A DNA stretch of 35,504 bases from Alloscardovia venturai. Its GTDB lineage: Bacteria > Actinomycetota > Actinomycetes > Actinomycetales > Bifidobacteriaceae. The notes beneath the pieces were generated by a model. That model had not been told where the DNA came from, did not search any database, and saw only the letters and a list, made by a program, of their open reading frames with translations. Positions 18,529 through 25,421 of this stretch are shown here, in pieces. The first letter of the stretch is position 1. Each line of letters opens with the position of its first letter. The stretch is from contig NZ_JBHTHQ010000026.1 in the NCBI RefSeq assembly GCF_042676605.1, positions 1-35,504 on the forward strand, read 5' to 3'. Position numbers and translations under genes: made by a program.

Positions 18529-18558
18529 TTGTTACGACTTGTAGCAAGGCAATAAAAT
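18529..18558 (+). promoter_or_regulatory. Promoter of the adhesin gene
   Basis: TTGTTA (18529-18534), an 18-bp spacer and TAAAAT (18553-18558). A strong Shine-Dalgarno, AGAAGGA at 18591-18597, lies six bases before ATG 18604. Together they argue that 18604, and not an internal ATG, is the real start. Confidence 0.6.
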
Positions 18559-18603
18559 CCGATTAATGGTTATAGAAGTTAATAGAGTAAAGAAGGAAAA
18601 TAA

Positions 18604-19774
18604 ATGACTGCACGAGTAAAAAGAGCCTGGGGGGGGGGTCGTCGCTGCTATCGCTGCGATGATGATGCTTTTCACTGGCTTTGCAATTCCAGCAGCGCAT
18701 GCAGATGACACTACCGTGACGGTGCCTGTAAAAATTACGGTTCTCGATGAGAGCGATAAGCCTCTTGCGGGCGCAAAGGTAAAAGTTGTCGATACAAAAG
18801 ACGGGAAAGTCGTCAAGGAGTGGACAAGTACTACGTCTGCAGAAGGACTTAATCTCGCCCCAGGAACATATAAGCTCACACAAACCGCGCCTAATGGCTA
18901 TAAGGTAAAGGAAGCCGAAAAGACCTTTACTGTAGCTAGCCCGATTTCTAGCTCCGAAAGCGCAACTTTCACAAAGGTATATGCAGGTGAAGGCGTCCGT
19001 GGTGCTCACATTTTAGGTGATTTAACCGGTAAAGATAACGGCACTCATACCGTAGTGTATTGCTTTAACAAGACGCGAAAATTCCCAGTGAACGGCTCTA
19101 CTTATACTCGCGTTAAGGGCGATGAGAATAACTTTGAGAATCTCGCAGCCCCAGGTCATAGCAATGATTTGTATAATAACGTAGCTCGCGTTATCTGGAA
19201 CGGATATCCAAATGACGCTTCAGGAATTATGAAGAAGTATAACCTAACTCCTGACACCTTTGCAGGCATTACGCAGTGGGCTGTGTGGCACTATACTGAT
19301 CCAAAGGAAGAACAGTACGTTGATTTGGACGAGGTTACTAATGAGTCTGAACCTGATGAGAAGGCTTATAAGGAACTGATTGAGAGTACAACACCTGCTC
19401 CACAGAACATGATTTTGGATATCTATAAGTCTGATAGTTCTAACTATCAGAATGCTGTAACTTCTCACTTCTACACTGCTGAAAATATGTCTTTGACAAT
19501 TTCAGATGAAAAGACCGAGACACCAGAAACCCCTACACCTGAGACTCCAAAGCCAAACAAGCCAACTACGCCTTCAACCCCTACCCAGCCAAAGTCTGAG
19601 CAGCCAAAGCCACAAACTCCGACAAAGCCGGTAAACAACAAGGTTGTCAAGGAAAATAAGCCTGTGACCAAGCTTGCAACAACTGGTACAGATATCACCG
19701 TTATCGCAGCAGTAATGATGCTTCTTGCTCTTGCAGGTACAGGATTGGCAGTAACTGTAAAGCGAAACAAGTAA
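18604..19774 (+). CDS. Cell-wall thioester-domain adhesin, out of frame at a poly-G tract (phase OFF)
   Basis: As sequenced, ATG 18604 reads MTARVKRAW, enters a run of ten G and soon stops out of frame; the body is open from 18659. With nine or twelve G the frame is continuous (389 aa for nine). It then gives a textbook signal peptide (basic start, VVAAIAAMMMLFTGFAIPAAHA). Next come a CnaB/SpaA-like beta domain (VPVKITVLDESDKPLAGAKV to FTV) and a TQXA-type thioester domain. Counted from 18659, the thioester pair would be Cys135 (VVYCFN) and Gln206 (TQWAVW). A Pro/Thr/Lys wall-spanning stalk, the sorting motif LATTG (339-343), a membrane helix and a KRNK tail end the chain. Such thioesters bind host surfaces covalently. 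The promoter, Shine-Dalgarno and signal peptide are intact, so this is a switchable gene rather than a decayed one. A sequencing error in the homopolymer is the main alternative. Confidence 0.85.
18629..18638 (+). repeat. Homopolymer tract of ten G inside the adhesin signal-peptide region
   Basis: Ten consecutive G lie 25 bases after ATG 18604. From the ATG, codons stay in frame to 18637, whereas the adhesin body needs a codon boundary at 18638. Loss of one G or gain of two joins the frames. No other G run of this length was noticed in the window. Confidence 0.9.
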
Positions 19775-19818
19775 GTCGTTACACTCAAGGTGCGATATGC
19801 AAGACGATATGAAGACGG

Positions 19819-19837
19819 ATACTGTACTTCACAGTAT
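19819..19837 (+). other. Perfect short hairpin behind the adhesin gene
   Basis: ATACTGT (19819-19825) and ACAGTAT (19831-19837) flank a 5-base loop. No T run follows, so it is at best a weak or Rho-assisted terminator for the adhesin transcript. Confidence 0.35.
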
Positions 19838-19901
19838 TGCCAAGTAAATTAAATATTTGTCGAGCAAATCAGGCATAATAATAAGGCTTACTAGCTTACT
19901 G

Positions 19902-19943
19902 GTTGGCGTGTGTTCATGCTGTAGAGTGTGAGCACACGCCAAC
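19902..19943 (+). promoter_or_regulatory. Long inverted repeat in the rplK leader
   Basis: GTTGGCGTGTG (19902-19912) pairs perfectly with CACACGCCAAC (19933-19943). Three further pairs extend the stem inward around a 14-base loop. It lies about 100 bases before rplK. There is no T run, so it is not a typical terminator. A leader structure for L1-mediated autoregulation of rplK-rplA is one possibility. Confidence 0.5.
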
Positions 19944-20039
19944 TGCTGTAAAAAGATAAAACCGCGGGAGGGGTACGGCTTGTAGGTGAAAATCCTTAGC
20001 CTGCTCCGTCGAACCGCTGACAGAAAGAAGAACCATAAA

Positions 20040-20471
20040 ATGGCTCCAAAGAAGAAAGTCTCAGCACTCATCAAGCTGCAGATTGCTGCAGGCAAGGCAA
20101 ATCCTGCTCCGCCACTGGGTCCTGCATTGGGTTCCCATGGCGTGAACATCATGGACTTCACCAAGGCATACAACGATGCTACTAAGGATAAGATCGGTCA
20201 GATCATCCCAGTAGAAATCACTGTATATGAAGATCGCTCCTTCACCTTCGTGCTGAAGACTCCTCCAGCAGCAGAACTTCTTCGTAAGGCAGCTGGCGTG
20301 GATAAGGGTGCGGGCAACCCACTTACCACAAAGGTTGGTTCCGTAACCAAGGCACAGGTACGCGAAATCGCTGAAACTAAGATGGCTGACTTGTCTGCTC
20401 GTGATATCGAAGCAGGTATGAAGATCATCGAGGGTACTGCACGTTCTATGGGTATCACCGTAACCGACTAA
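20040..20471 (+). CDS. rplK: 50S ribosomal protein L11
   Basis: L11 forms the base of the ribosomal stalk and the GTPase-associated centre. The 143-aa protein starts MAPKKKVSALIKLQIAAGKA, with the conserved NPAPPLGPALGSHGVNIMDF and TVYEDRSFTF stretches and the RNA-binding C-terminal half (AAELLRKAAG, GSVTKAQVREIA, GTARSMGI). The frame extends upstream to 19986, but the extra 18 residues are not family sequence. GAAAGAAG before 20040 supports the shorter form. rplA follows after 62 bp. Confidence 0.98.
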   Translation: MAPKKKVSALIKLQIAAGKANPAPPLGPALGSHGVNIMDFTKAYNDATKDKIGQIIPVEITVYEDRSFTFVLKTPPAAELLRKAAGVDKGAGNPLTTKVGSVTKAQVREIAETKMADLSARDIEAGMKIIEGTARSMGITVTD

Positions 20472-20533
20472 TTTTATCCACTTGAGCAGGAGGGCAAACG
20501 CTTGCCCAGACTGCGACTGCTAAGGAGAAGCAG

Positions 20534-21229
20534 ATGACAAAGCGTTCACGCAAGTATCGCGAAGCTGCCGAAAAGGTAGATCGCTCTAACCTTTACACCG
20601 CTGAAGAAGCTATCGCATTGCTCAAGAGCATGCCAGCTCGCGGTTTTGATGAAACCGTTGAGGCTACATATAACCTCAACGTTGACCCACGCAAGGCAGA
20701 CCAGCTTATCCGCGGTACTGTTAATTTGCCAAATGGAACTGGTAAGACCGCTCGCGTAATCGTGTTTGCACGTGGTCCTCAGGCTACAGCAGCTGTTGAA
20801 GCTGGTGCAGATGAGGTCGGCGATGCAGAACTCATCGAAAAGGTATCTAAGGGCTACACTGATTTCGATGCAGTGGTAGCAACTCCAGATATGATGGGTC
20901 AAGTAGGTCGCCTTGGCCGTGTGCTCGGTCCTCGTGGTTTGATGCCAAACCCTAAGACCGGTACCGTGACTATGGATGTAGCAAAGGCTGTGTCTGATAT
21001 CAAGGGCGGTAAGATTGAGTTCCGCGTTGACAAGCATGGCAATTTGAGCTTCATCGTCGGTAAACTCAGCTTTACTGAGGAAGCTCTTGCAGAGAACTTC
21101 CGTGCTGTAGCTGACGAGATTCGCCGCTTGAAGCCAACTACTGTAAAGGGTCGTTACATCACTAAGGTCACCATGACTTCTACCATGGGTCCTGGCATCC
21201 CACTGGACTTGGCTCCATTGGCTGCATAG
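20534..21229 (+). CDS. rplA: 50S ribosomal protein L1
   Basis: L1 builds the mobile L1 stalk near the E site and in many bacteria represses its own rplK-rplA mRNA. The 231-aa protein is full length: MTKRSRKYREAAEKVDR, ETVEATYNLNVDPRKADQ, NLPNGTGKTARVIVFARG, LGRVLGPRGLMPNPKTGTVT and the C-terminal MTSTMGPGIPLDL. AAGGAG precedes the ATG. A terminator with a bipartite stem follows 40 bp downstream. Confidence 0.98.
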   Translation: MTKRSRKYREAAEKVDRSNLYTAEEAIALLKSMPARGFDETVEATYNLNVDPRKADQLIRGTVNLPNGTGKTARVIVFARGPQATAAVEAGADEVGDAELIEKVSKGYTDFDAVVATPDMMGQVGRLGRVLGPRGLMPNPKTGTVTMDVAKAVSDIKGGKIEFRVDKHGNLSFIVGKLSFTEEALAENFRAVADEIRRLKPTTVKGRYITKVTMTSTMGPGIPLDLAPLAA

Positions 21230-21269
21230 TTGCGTAAAAACGTATATATCGTAACCTATACACGATAAG

Positions 21270-21316
21270 AACCGTCTGCCAAGTCCTCACGAGAGGATGG
21301 ACAGACGGTTTTCTTT
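21270..21316 (+). terminator. Rho-independent terminator after rplA
   Basis: AACCGTCTG (21270-21278) pairs with CAGACGGTT (21302-21310), with an inner TCCTC/GAGGA stem. A T-rich stretch (TTCTTTAT) follows. Confidence 0.88.
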
Positions 21317-21341
21317 ATATCTTTACGGTCATGCCACACGT

Positions 21342-21347
21342 TATGCT
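21342..21347 (+). promoter_or_regulatory. Candidate -10 element of a leaderless aldo/keto reductase mRNA
   Basis: TATGCT ends seven bases before ATG 21355. The in-frame ATGs at 21331 and 21343 lie before or inside this hexamer and would not be on such a transcript. AGAAGG is too close to ATG 21355 to be a normal Shine-Dalgarno. Confidence 0.4.
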
Positions 21348-21354
21348 AGAAGGC

Positions 21355-22200
21355 ATGAAACAGCCGTATATTTCTCTGCATGATGGCAATCGTATTCCGC
21401 AAATTGGTGCGGGAGTATTGCGCATTGATAATGGCGACGTAGCTCGCGTCGTCGAAGATGCTCTTGAAGTGGGGTATCGCCATATTGATACTGCGGCAGG
21501 GTACGGTAACGAAGAGGGCGTGGGTCTCGGCCTTGAGCACGCTGGATTTGCAAAAGGTGTGAACCGAGAGCATTTATGGCTCACGACGAAGTTACGCGAT
21601 TCTCAGCAAGGATATGACAGCGCGTTGCGTGCTTGTGAGAGCCAGCTCAAACTCCTTAGAGTGGATTATCTTGACATGTACATGATTCACTGGCCAACTC
21701 CGTTTGACTGGCGCAGTGAGGAGACGTGGAAAGCCTTTACTCAATTGCGCGACGCGGGAGTTATAAAGACTCTCGGCGTGTGCAACTTTATGCCGAGTGA
21801 CCTTGATCGACTGTATACCGCGACGGGCGAGTATCCTGCGGTTAATCAGATAGAACTTCACCCTACCTTCCAGCAGCAAGAAGTGGTGGACTATTGTGTG
21901 CAGCATCACATTGCGGTACAGGCGTACTCTCCTATGGCTCGCGGAGCAGACCTGACCGCTGGAGGAGAAAAGCTCATCAAGATTGCGGAGGATCATGATG
22001 CTACTGTAGCCCAGGTGATTTTGGCGTGGCACTTGGAGAAGGGGACCATCATTATCCCTAAGTCTGTGCACAAGACCCGGTTGAAAGAGAACTTTGAATC
22101 AATGCATGTAGAGTTGACCCGTAGCGAGATGGAATATATCGATTCTTTGGATACCCATGAACGAGCTGGTCACGATCCTGCTACGTTCTCGTACAGCTGA
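21355..22200 (+). CDS. Aldo/keto reductase
   Basis: This is an NADPH-dependent oxidoreductase of the AKR superfamily, 281 aa, a standard length for the AKR5-like bacterial group. It begins ISLHDGNRIPQIGAGVLRI. It has the catalytic Asp-Tyr region in HIDTAAGYGNEEGVG, the catalytic Lys in LWLTTKLRD and the His in DMYMIHWPTPFD. Further marks are LGVCNFMPSDLDRL, NQIELHPTFQQ and the NADP-binding IIPKSVHKTRLKENF. These enzymes reduce aldehydes, ketones or 2,5-diketo-gluconate; the substrate cannot be told from sequence. The gene stands alone behind the rplA terminator. Confidence 0.93.
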   Translation: MKQPYISLHDGNRIPQIGAGVLRIDNGDVARVVEDALEVGYRHIDTAAGYGNEEGVGLGLEHAGFAKGVNREHLWLTTKLRDSQQGYDSALRACESQLKLLRVDYLDMYMIHWPTPFDWRSEETWKAFTQLRDAGVIKTLGVCNFMPSDLDRLYTATGEYPAVNQIELHPTFQQQEVVDYCVQHHIAVQAYSPMARGADLTAGGEKLIKIAEDHDATVAQVILAWHLEKGTIIIPKSVHKTRLKENFESMHVELTRSEMEYIDSLDTHERAGHDPATFSYS

Positions 22201-22297
22201 CAGCGCGCACAGCAACATTAGGGGAGAAGCAAGTATATAAGCGGAATGTGGATAACTCGCCTTCCTGCGGAGACGAGCAAGCTGCTTTCTAGCCTGC

Positions 22298-22303
22298 TAC
22301 CAT
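22298..22303 (+). promoter_or_regulatory. Candidate -10 element of a leaderless nuclease mRNA
   Basis: TACCAT ends seven bases before ATG 22311, with no Shine-Dalgarno in between. This matches the arrangement at four other genes in the window. Confidence 0.4.
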
Positions 22304-22310
22304 AAGTTTC

Positions 22311-23051
22311 ATGACTAAAGGCAAGAGAAATCGACTCACATATCGCTCGAAGAGCACGCGTTCGGTGTGGAACGTTCTCGTGAGTGCTGCCGTATTTCTC
22401 GGTGTCATCATAGGTCTTGCTCTCCCGTACTTCAGTAAAACCATTGCACGCACTACTGGTAGCTATACGGCAACGGGAGATGCGGCACAAACGCTCCAAA
22501 CCTTACAGGTCGTGGATAACCCGCACCCTCAAGGTCACTATAATCGCGATGATTTCGGTTTTCGTGAGACAGACACAGATGGAGATGGCTGTGATGTACG
22601 CGAAGACGTGCTCGCGCGTGATTTGCAAGACGTGAAGTACAAATGGCCAAGTACGTGCAAAGTGCGCTCAGGTGTTTTGCACGATCCTTATACAGGTACA
22701 ACCATTAACTTTGTGCGTGGCAAAAACACGAGTAGCGCGGTACAGATTGATCATGTGGTAGCGTTGCGCAATGCGTGGCGGTCGGGCGCGTATAAATGGG
22801 ATCATGCGAAGAAAGTCCAATATGCGAACGACATGTATAATTTACTTGCCGTTGACGGTCCAGCCAATCAAAATAAGGGCGATGGCTCTGCTGACCAGTG
22901 GATTCCAGACAATAAGTCTTACGCATGCGCGTACGTTGCGCGTCAGATTGGCGTCAAAGCGAGGTACAATCTTACTGTGACTACAAACGAGAAGGATGCT
23001 ATGATGCTGATCCTGCATGGCTGTTCGGGCCAAGCAGTACCTCAGCAATAA
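22311..23051 (+). CDS. Exported or membrane-tethered HNH nuclease (DUF1524/GmrSD C-terminal-like)
   Basis: The 246-aa protein starts with a basic stretch and one hydrophobic segment (about 20-42, VLVSAAVFLGVIIGLALPYF). It is probably anchored with its body outside the membrane, or secreted. The rest matches the HNH family with a DUF1524-type core: DFGFRETDTDGDGCDVREDVLARDL, then QIDHVVALRNAWRSGA with the Asp147-His148 pair, NDMYNLLAVDGPANQNKGDGS (Asn and Lys ligands) and DQWIP. Four cysteines (94, 116, 206, 238) could form disulfides outside the cell. The family occurs widely in Gram-positives as secreted DNases; nutrition from DNA or DNA uptake are possible roles. No partner gene is adjacent. 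Confidence 0.85.
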   Translation: MTKGKRNRLTYRSKSTRSVWNVLVSAAVFLGVIIGLALPYFSKTIARTTGSYTATGDAAQTLQTLQVVDNPHPQGHYNRDDFGFRETDTDGDGCDVREDVLARDLQDVKYKWPSTCKVRSGVLHDPYTGTTINFVRGKNTSSAVQIDHVVALRNAWRSGAYKWDHAKKVQYANDMYNLLAVDGPANQNKGDGSADQWIPDNKSYACAYVARQIGVKARYNLTVTTNEKDAMMLILHGCSGQAVPQQ

Positions 23052-23089
23052 TTGAACGCGCCTTTTCGCAACCTGAGATAGTTGCTTTG

Positions 23090-23110
23090 GGAGTATAAAA
23101 CTCCGTTTTC
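23090..23110 (+). terminator. Weak hairpin-T terminator candidate after the nuclease gene
   Basis: GGAGT (23090-23094) and ACTCC (23100-23104) flank a 5-base loop, followed by GTTTTC. The stem is short, so this is tentative. Confidence 0.35.
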
Positions 23111-23131
23111 TCTATGAGGTAAATAGTTTTT

Positions 23132-23157
23132 AGTTATAGCGGTGTATCACTATAACT
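23132..23157. promoter_or_regulatory. 26-bp imperfect palindrome upstream of the amino acid ABC operon
   Basis: AGTTATAG (23132-23139) and CTATAACT (23150-23157) are exact inverted repeats with partly symmetric centre bases. The site lies about 130 bp before the first permease and looks like an operator for a dimeric repressor. I cannot name the factor. No gene is seen in 23052-23288. Confidence 0.45.
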
Positions 23158-23288
23158 GTATGCCACGTCCCGTGTGTTGTCAAAAGGCTCGTTTTACCGT
23201 TAGCAAGCGTAACAGTAACAAACAATTTCAATATGAACAACAACGATATTGTAAAAGCTCTGAGTAGCAGCATTAAGGAGGTGTCCAT

Positions 23289-23942
23289 ATGAATTGGAAC
23301 TTTGTCATCGAAGAGATTCCTGTGTTTGCACGAGCTCTTCTCGTCACACTTAATGTGTCATTGTGGGGCATTCTCCTCTCACTTATCATAGGCATCGCTA
23401 TATCGAGCATTGAAGTAGCGCGCATACCGGTCGTGTATCATATCGCGCGCGTTTATGTCGAGCTCAGCAGAAACACCCCACTCCTCGTGCAACTGTATTT
23501 CATCTACTTTGCTTTACCAAAGCTTGGAGTACGGTGGGATGCTACACAGTCAGCGATAGTAGGTCTCGCATTTTTAGGTGGCTCATATATGGCTGAAGCA
23601 TTGCGTGCAGGGTTATCCGCAGTTCCAGAAGCGCAGAGAGAATCAGCCTATATGCTGGGGTTCTCGCGAGTTCAAACGTTCAGCAGAGTAATTGTGCCGC
23701 AGGCGCTGAGCACAGCGATGCCAGGTTTGATAGCAAATGTTATCTTCCTAATTAAAGAGTCATCCGTGGTTTCTGCAATTGCGCTGGCAGATATCATGTA
23801 TGAGACAAAAGACGTGATGGGCAATGATTACAACACATATGAAGCTTTACTTTTGCTCGTACTGTCGTACCTCATCGTGTTGCTACCGATTTCGTTAATT
23901 GGTGCATGGTTGGAGAAGAGGTTTGATTATGCAAGGAATTAA
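23289..23942 (+). CDS. Polar amino acid ABC transporter permease (first subunit)
   Basis: This is a membrane subunit of a His/Glu/Gln-type (PAAT family) importer, 217 aa. It has five or so membrane segments, beginning with FARALLVTLNVSLWGILLSL. The family mark ELSRNTPLLVQLYFIYFALP is at about 58-77. The cytoplasmic EAA loop that docks on the ATPase lies at about 103-140 (EALRAGLSAVPEAQRESAYMLG). AAGGAGGTG gives a near-perfect Shine-Dalgarno. It overlaps the second permease by 14 bases, so the two are probably made at a fixed ratio and pair as a heterodimer. Confidence 0.93.
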   Translation: MNWNFVIEEIPVFARALLVTLNVSLWGILLSLIIGIAISSIEVARIPVVYHIARVYVELSRNTPLLVQLYFIYFALPKLGVRWDATQSAIVGLAFLGGSYMAEALRAGLSAVPEAQRESAYMLGFSRVQTFSRVIVPQALSTAMPGLIANVIFLIKESSVVSAIALADIMYETKDVMGNDYNTYEALLLLVLSYLIVLLPISLIGAWLEKRFDYARN

Positions 23943-24603
23943 TATTCTTTTCGAACCGTCTGTGATGCCTCGTCTTGCAGAAGGGCTCCTCGTCACAGTA
24001 TGGATTGCAGCAGTATCCGTCCTCGGTGCGCTTCCGCTGGGACTCCTTGTCGGGTGGCTCATGACGGTCAAGAATCCTATCATTCGCGTAATCATGCGCA
24101 TCTATCTTGATTTTATCCGTATCATGCCTCAGCTTGCATTGCTCTTCATTGTTTACTACGGCTTTGCTCGTGCGTGGAATATCAATTTTGATGCGACGAC
24201 GGCGACCGTACTTGTTTTCATCTTGTGGGGCGGCGCAGAGCTTGGCGATTTGGTACGTGGTGCGCTGACATCCATCTCTGATATTCAGCGAGAAAGTGCA
24301 TATATGTTAGGACTTACCACGTGGCAGAGTTTCTTGTATGTGATACTGCCTCAAGCGCTGCGTAGACTCGTGCCAAGCTCTGTAAACCTTGCTACACGAA
24401 TTGTCAAAACAACATCACTAGCAGTTTTGCTTGGCGTTGTAGAGCTCATCAAGGTAGGGCAGCAAATTATCGATGCAAACCGTATGCAATATCCGCAAGG
24501 GGCGTTGTGGATTTACGGTGTCATCTTCTTCATGTATTTCTTCATCAGCTGGCCGTTGTCATTGGTAGCTCGATATTTGGAAAAAAGGTGGTCTCATGAC
24601 TAA
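23929..24603 (+). CDS. Polar amino acid ABC transporter permease (second subunit)
   Basis: The partner permease, 224 aa, has the same fold: TVWIAAVSVLGALPLGLLVG, IYLDFIRIMPQLALLFIVYY in place of the usual RGTPLLVQL segment, and an EAA loop (GALTSISDIQRESAYMLGLT). The open frame begins at 23899, but the start is set at ATG 23929 by GAGAAGAGG and by the first hydrophobic segment. It overlaps the ATPase gene by eight bases. Confidence 0.92.
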   Translation: MQGINILFEPSVMPRLAEGLLVTVWIAAVSVLGALPLGLLVGWLMTVKNPIIRVIMRIYLDFIRIMPQLALLFIVYYGFARAWNINFDATTATVLVFILWGGAELGDLVRGALTSISDIQRESAYMLGLTTWQSFLYVILPQALRRLVPSSVNLATRIVKTTSLAVLLGVVELIKVGQQIIDANRMQYPQGALWIYGVIFFMYFFISWPLSLVARYLEKRWSHD

Positions 24604-25381
24604 AGATTCCGTGGTGACATTTACGAATGTTATTAAGCGCTATCCGAAAGTAGAAAAGCCGGTACTTGACGGGGTGTCTTTGAGTGTCCCCCGCGGCAAG
24701 GTCACTGTCGTACTCGGCCCCTCAGGCTCTGGAAAATCTACACTACTGCGAACTGTGGCAGGACTTGAAGACATCCAGGGAGGAACGATATCGCTGGACG
24801 GTAATGTTATTGCTTCAGAAAAAATGACGGGTGCAAGACGTTCTCAGGAGATACGCACGCGCATTGGCATGGTGTTTCAAAGCTATGACCTCTTTCCTCA
24901 CAAAACTGTGCTTGGAAATGTCATGATGTCGCCTATCCTCGTGCAGAAGCGAAAGAAAGAAGAGGTTAGGGAAGAAGCATTGCAGCTTCTTGATCGCGTA
25001 GGCCTCCAAGATCGAGCCAACGCGAAACCTCATGAGCTTTCTGGTGGACAGAGGCAACGCGTGGCAATCGCACGTTCTCTTATCATGCACCCTGATGTCA
25101 TGCTCTTCGACGAGGTGACTGCTGCGCTCGACCCAGAGATGGTCCATGAAGTGCTCAACGTCATCGTCGAACTTGCAGACTTGGGCATGACCATGATGAT
25201 AGTGACACATGAGATGGAATTCGCTCGTGCTGTCGCCGACCATATAGTACTTCTCGAAGATGGCGGAATTGTCGAAGAATCGTACGATTCAGAGGCATTT
25301 TTCACGCACCCAGAGACTGAACGTGCACAGCAGTTCTTGCGCACATTTGAGTTTGAGCGTTCGCGCTCGCAGAAAAAATAA
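24596..25381 (+). CDS. Polar amino acid ABC transporter ATP-binding protein
   Basis: The ATPase of the importer, 261 aa. Walker A GPSGSGKST is at 41-49, the Q-loop is in GMVFQSYDLFPHKTVLGNV, the signature LSGGQ is at 148-152 with RQRVAIARSL, Walker B is VMLFDEVTAALDP and the H-loop His is in VTHEMEF. The sequence is closest to the GlnQ/HisP group. Tight gene overlap with the permeases and the binding protein 40 bp later show one operon. Confidence 0.95.
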   Translation: MTKDSVVTFTNVIKRYPKVEKPVLDGVSLSVPRGKVTVVLGPSGSGKSTLLRTVAGLEDIQGGTISLDGNVIASEKMTGARRSQEIRTRIGMVFQSYDLFPHKTVLGNVMMSPILVQKRKKEEVREEALQLLDRVGLQDRANAKPHELSGGQRQRVAIARSLIMHPDVMLFDEVTAALDPEMVHEVLNVIVELADLGMTMMIVTHEMEFARAVADHIVLLEDGGIVEESYDSEAFFTHPETERAQQFLRTFEFERSRSQKK

Positions 25382-25421
25382 AGTGAGAAATAACACAGAG
25401 AAAAGAAAGAAAGGAGACACC

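Noticed and set aside
18659..18661. Internal ATG as the true start of the adhesin
   Set aside because: It has no Shine-Dalgarno and would cut the signal peptide, losing its basic N-terminus. The upstream ATG has all the expected signals.
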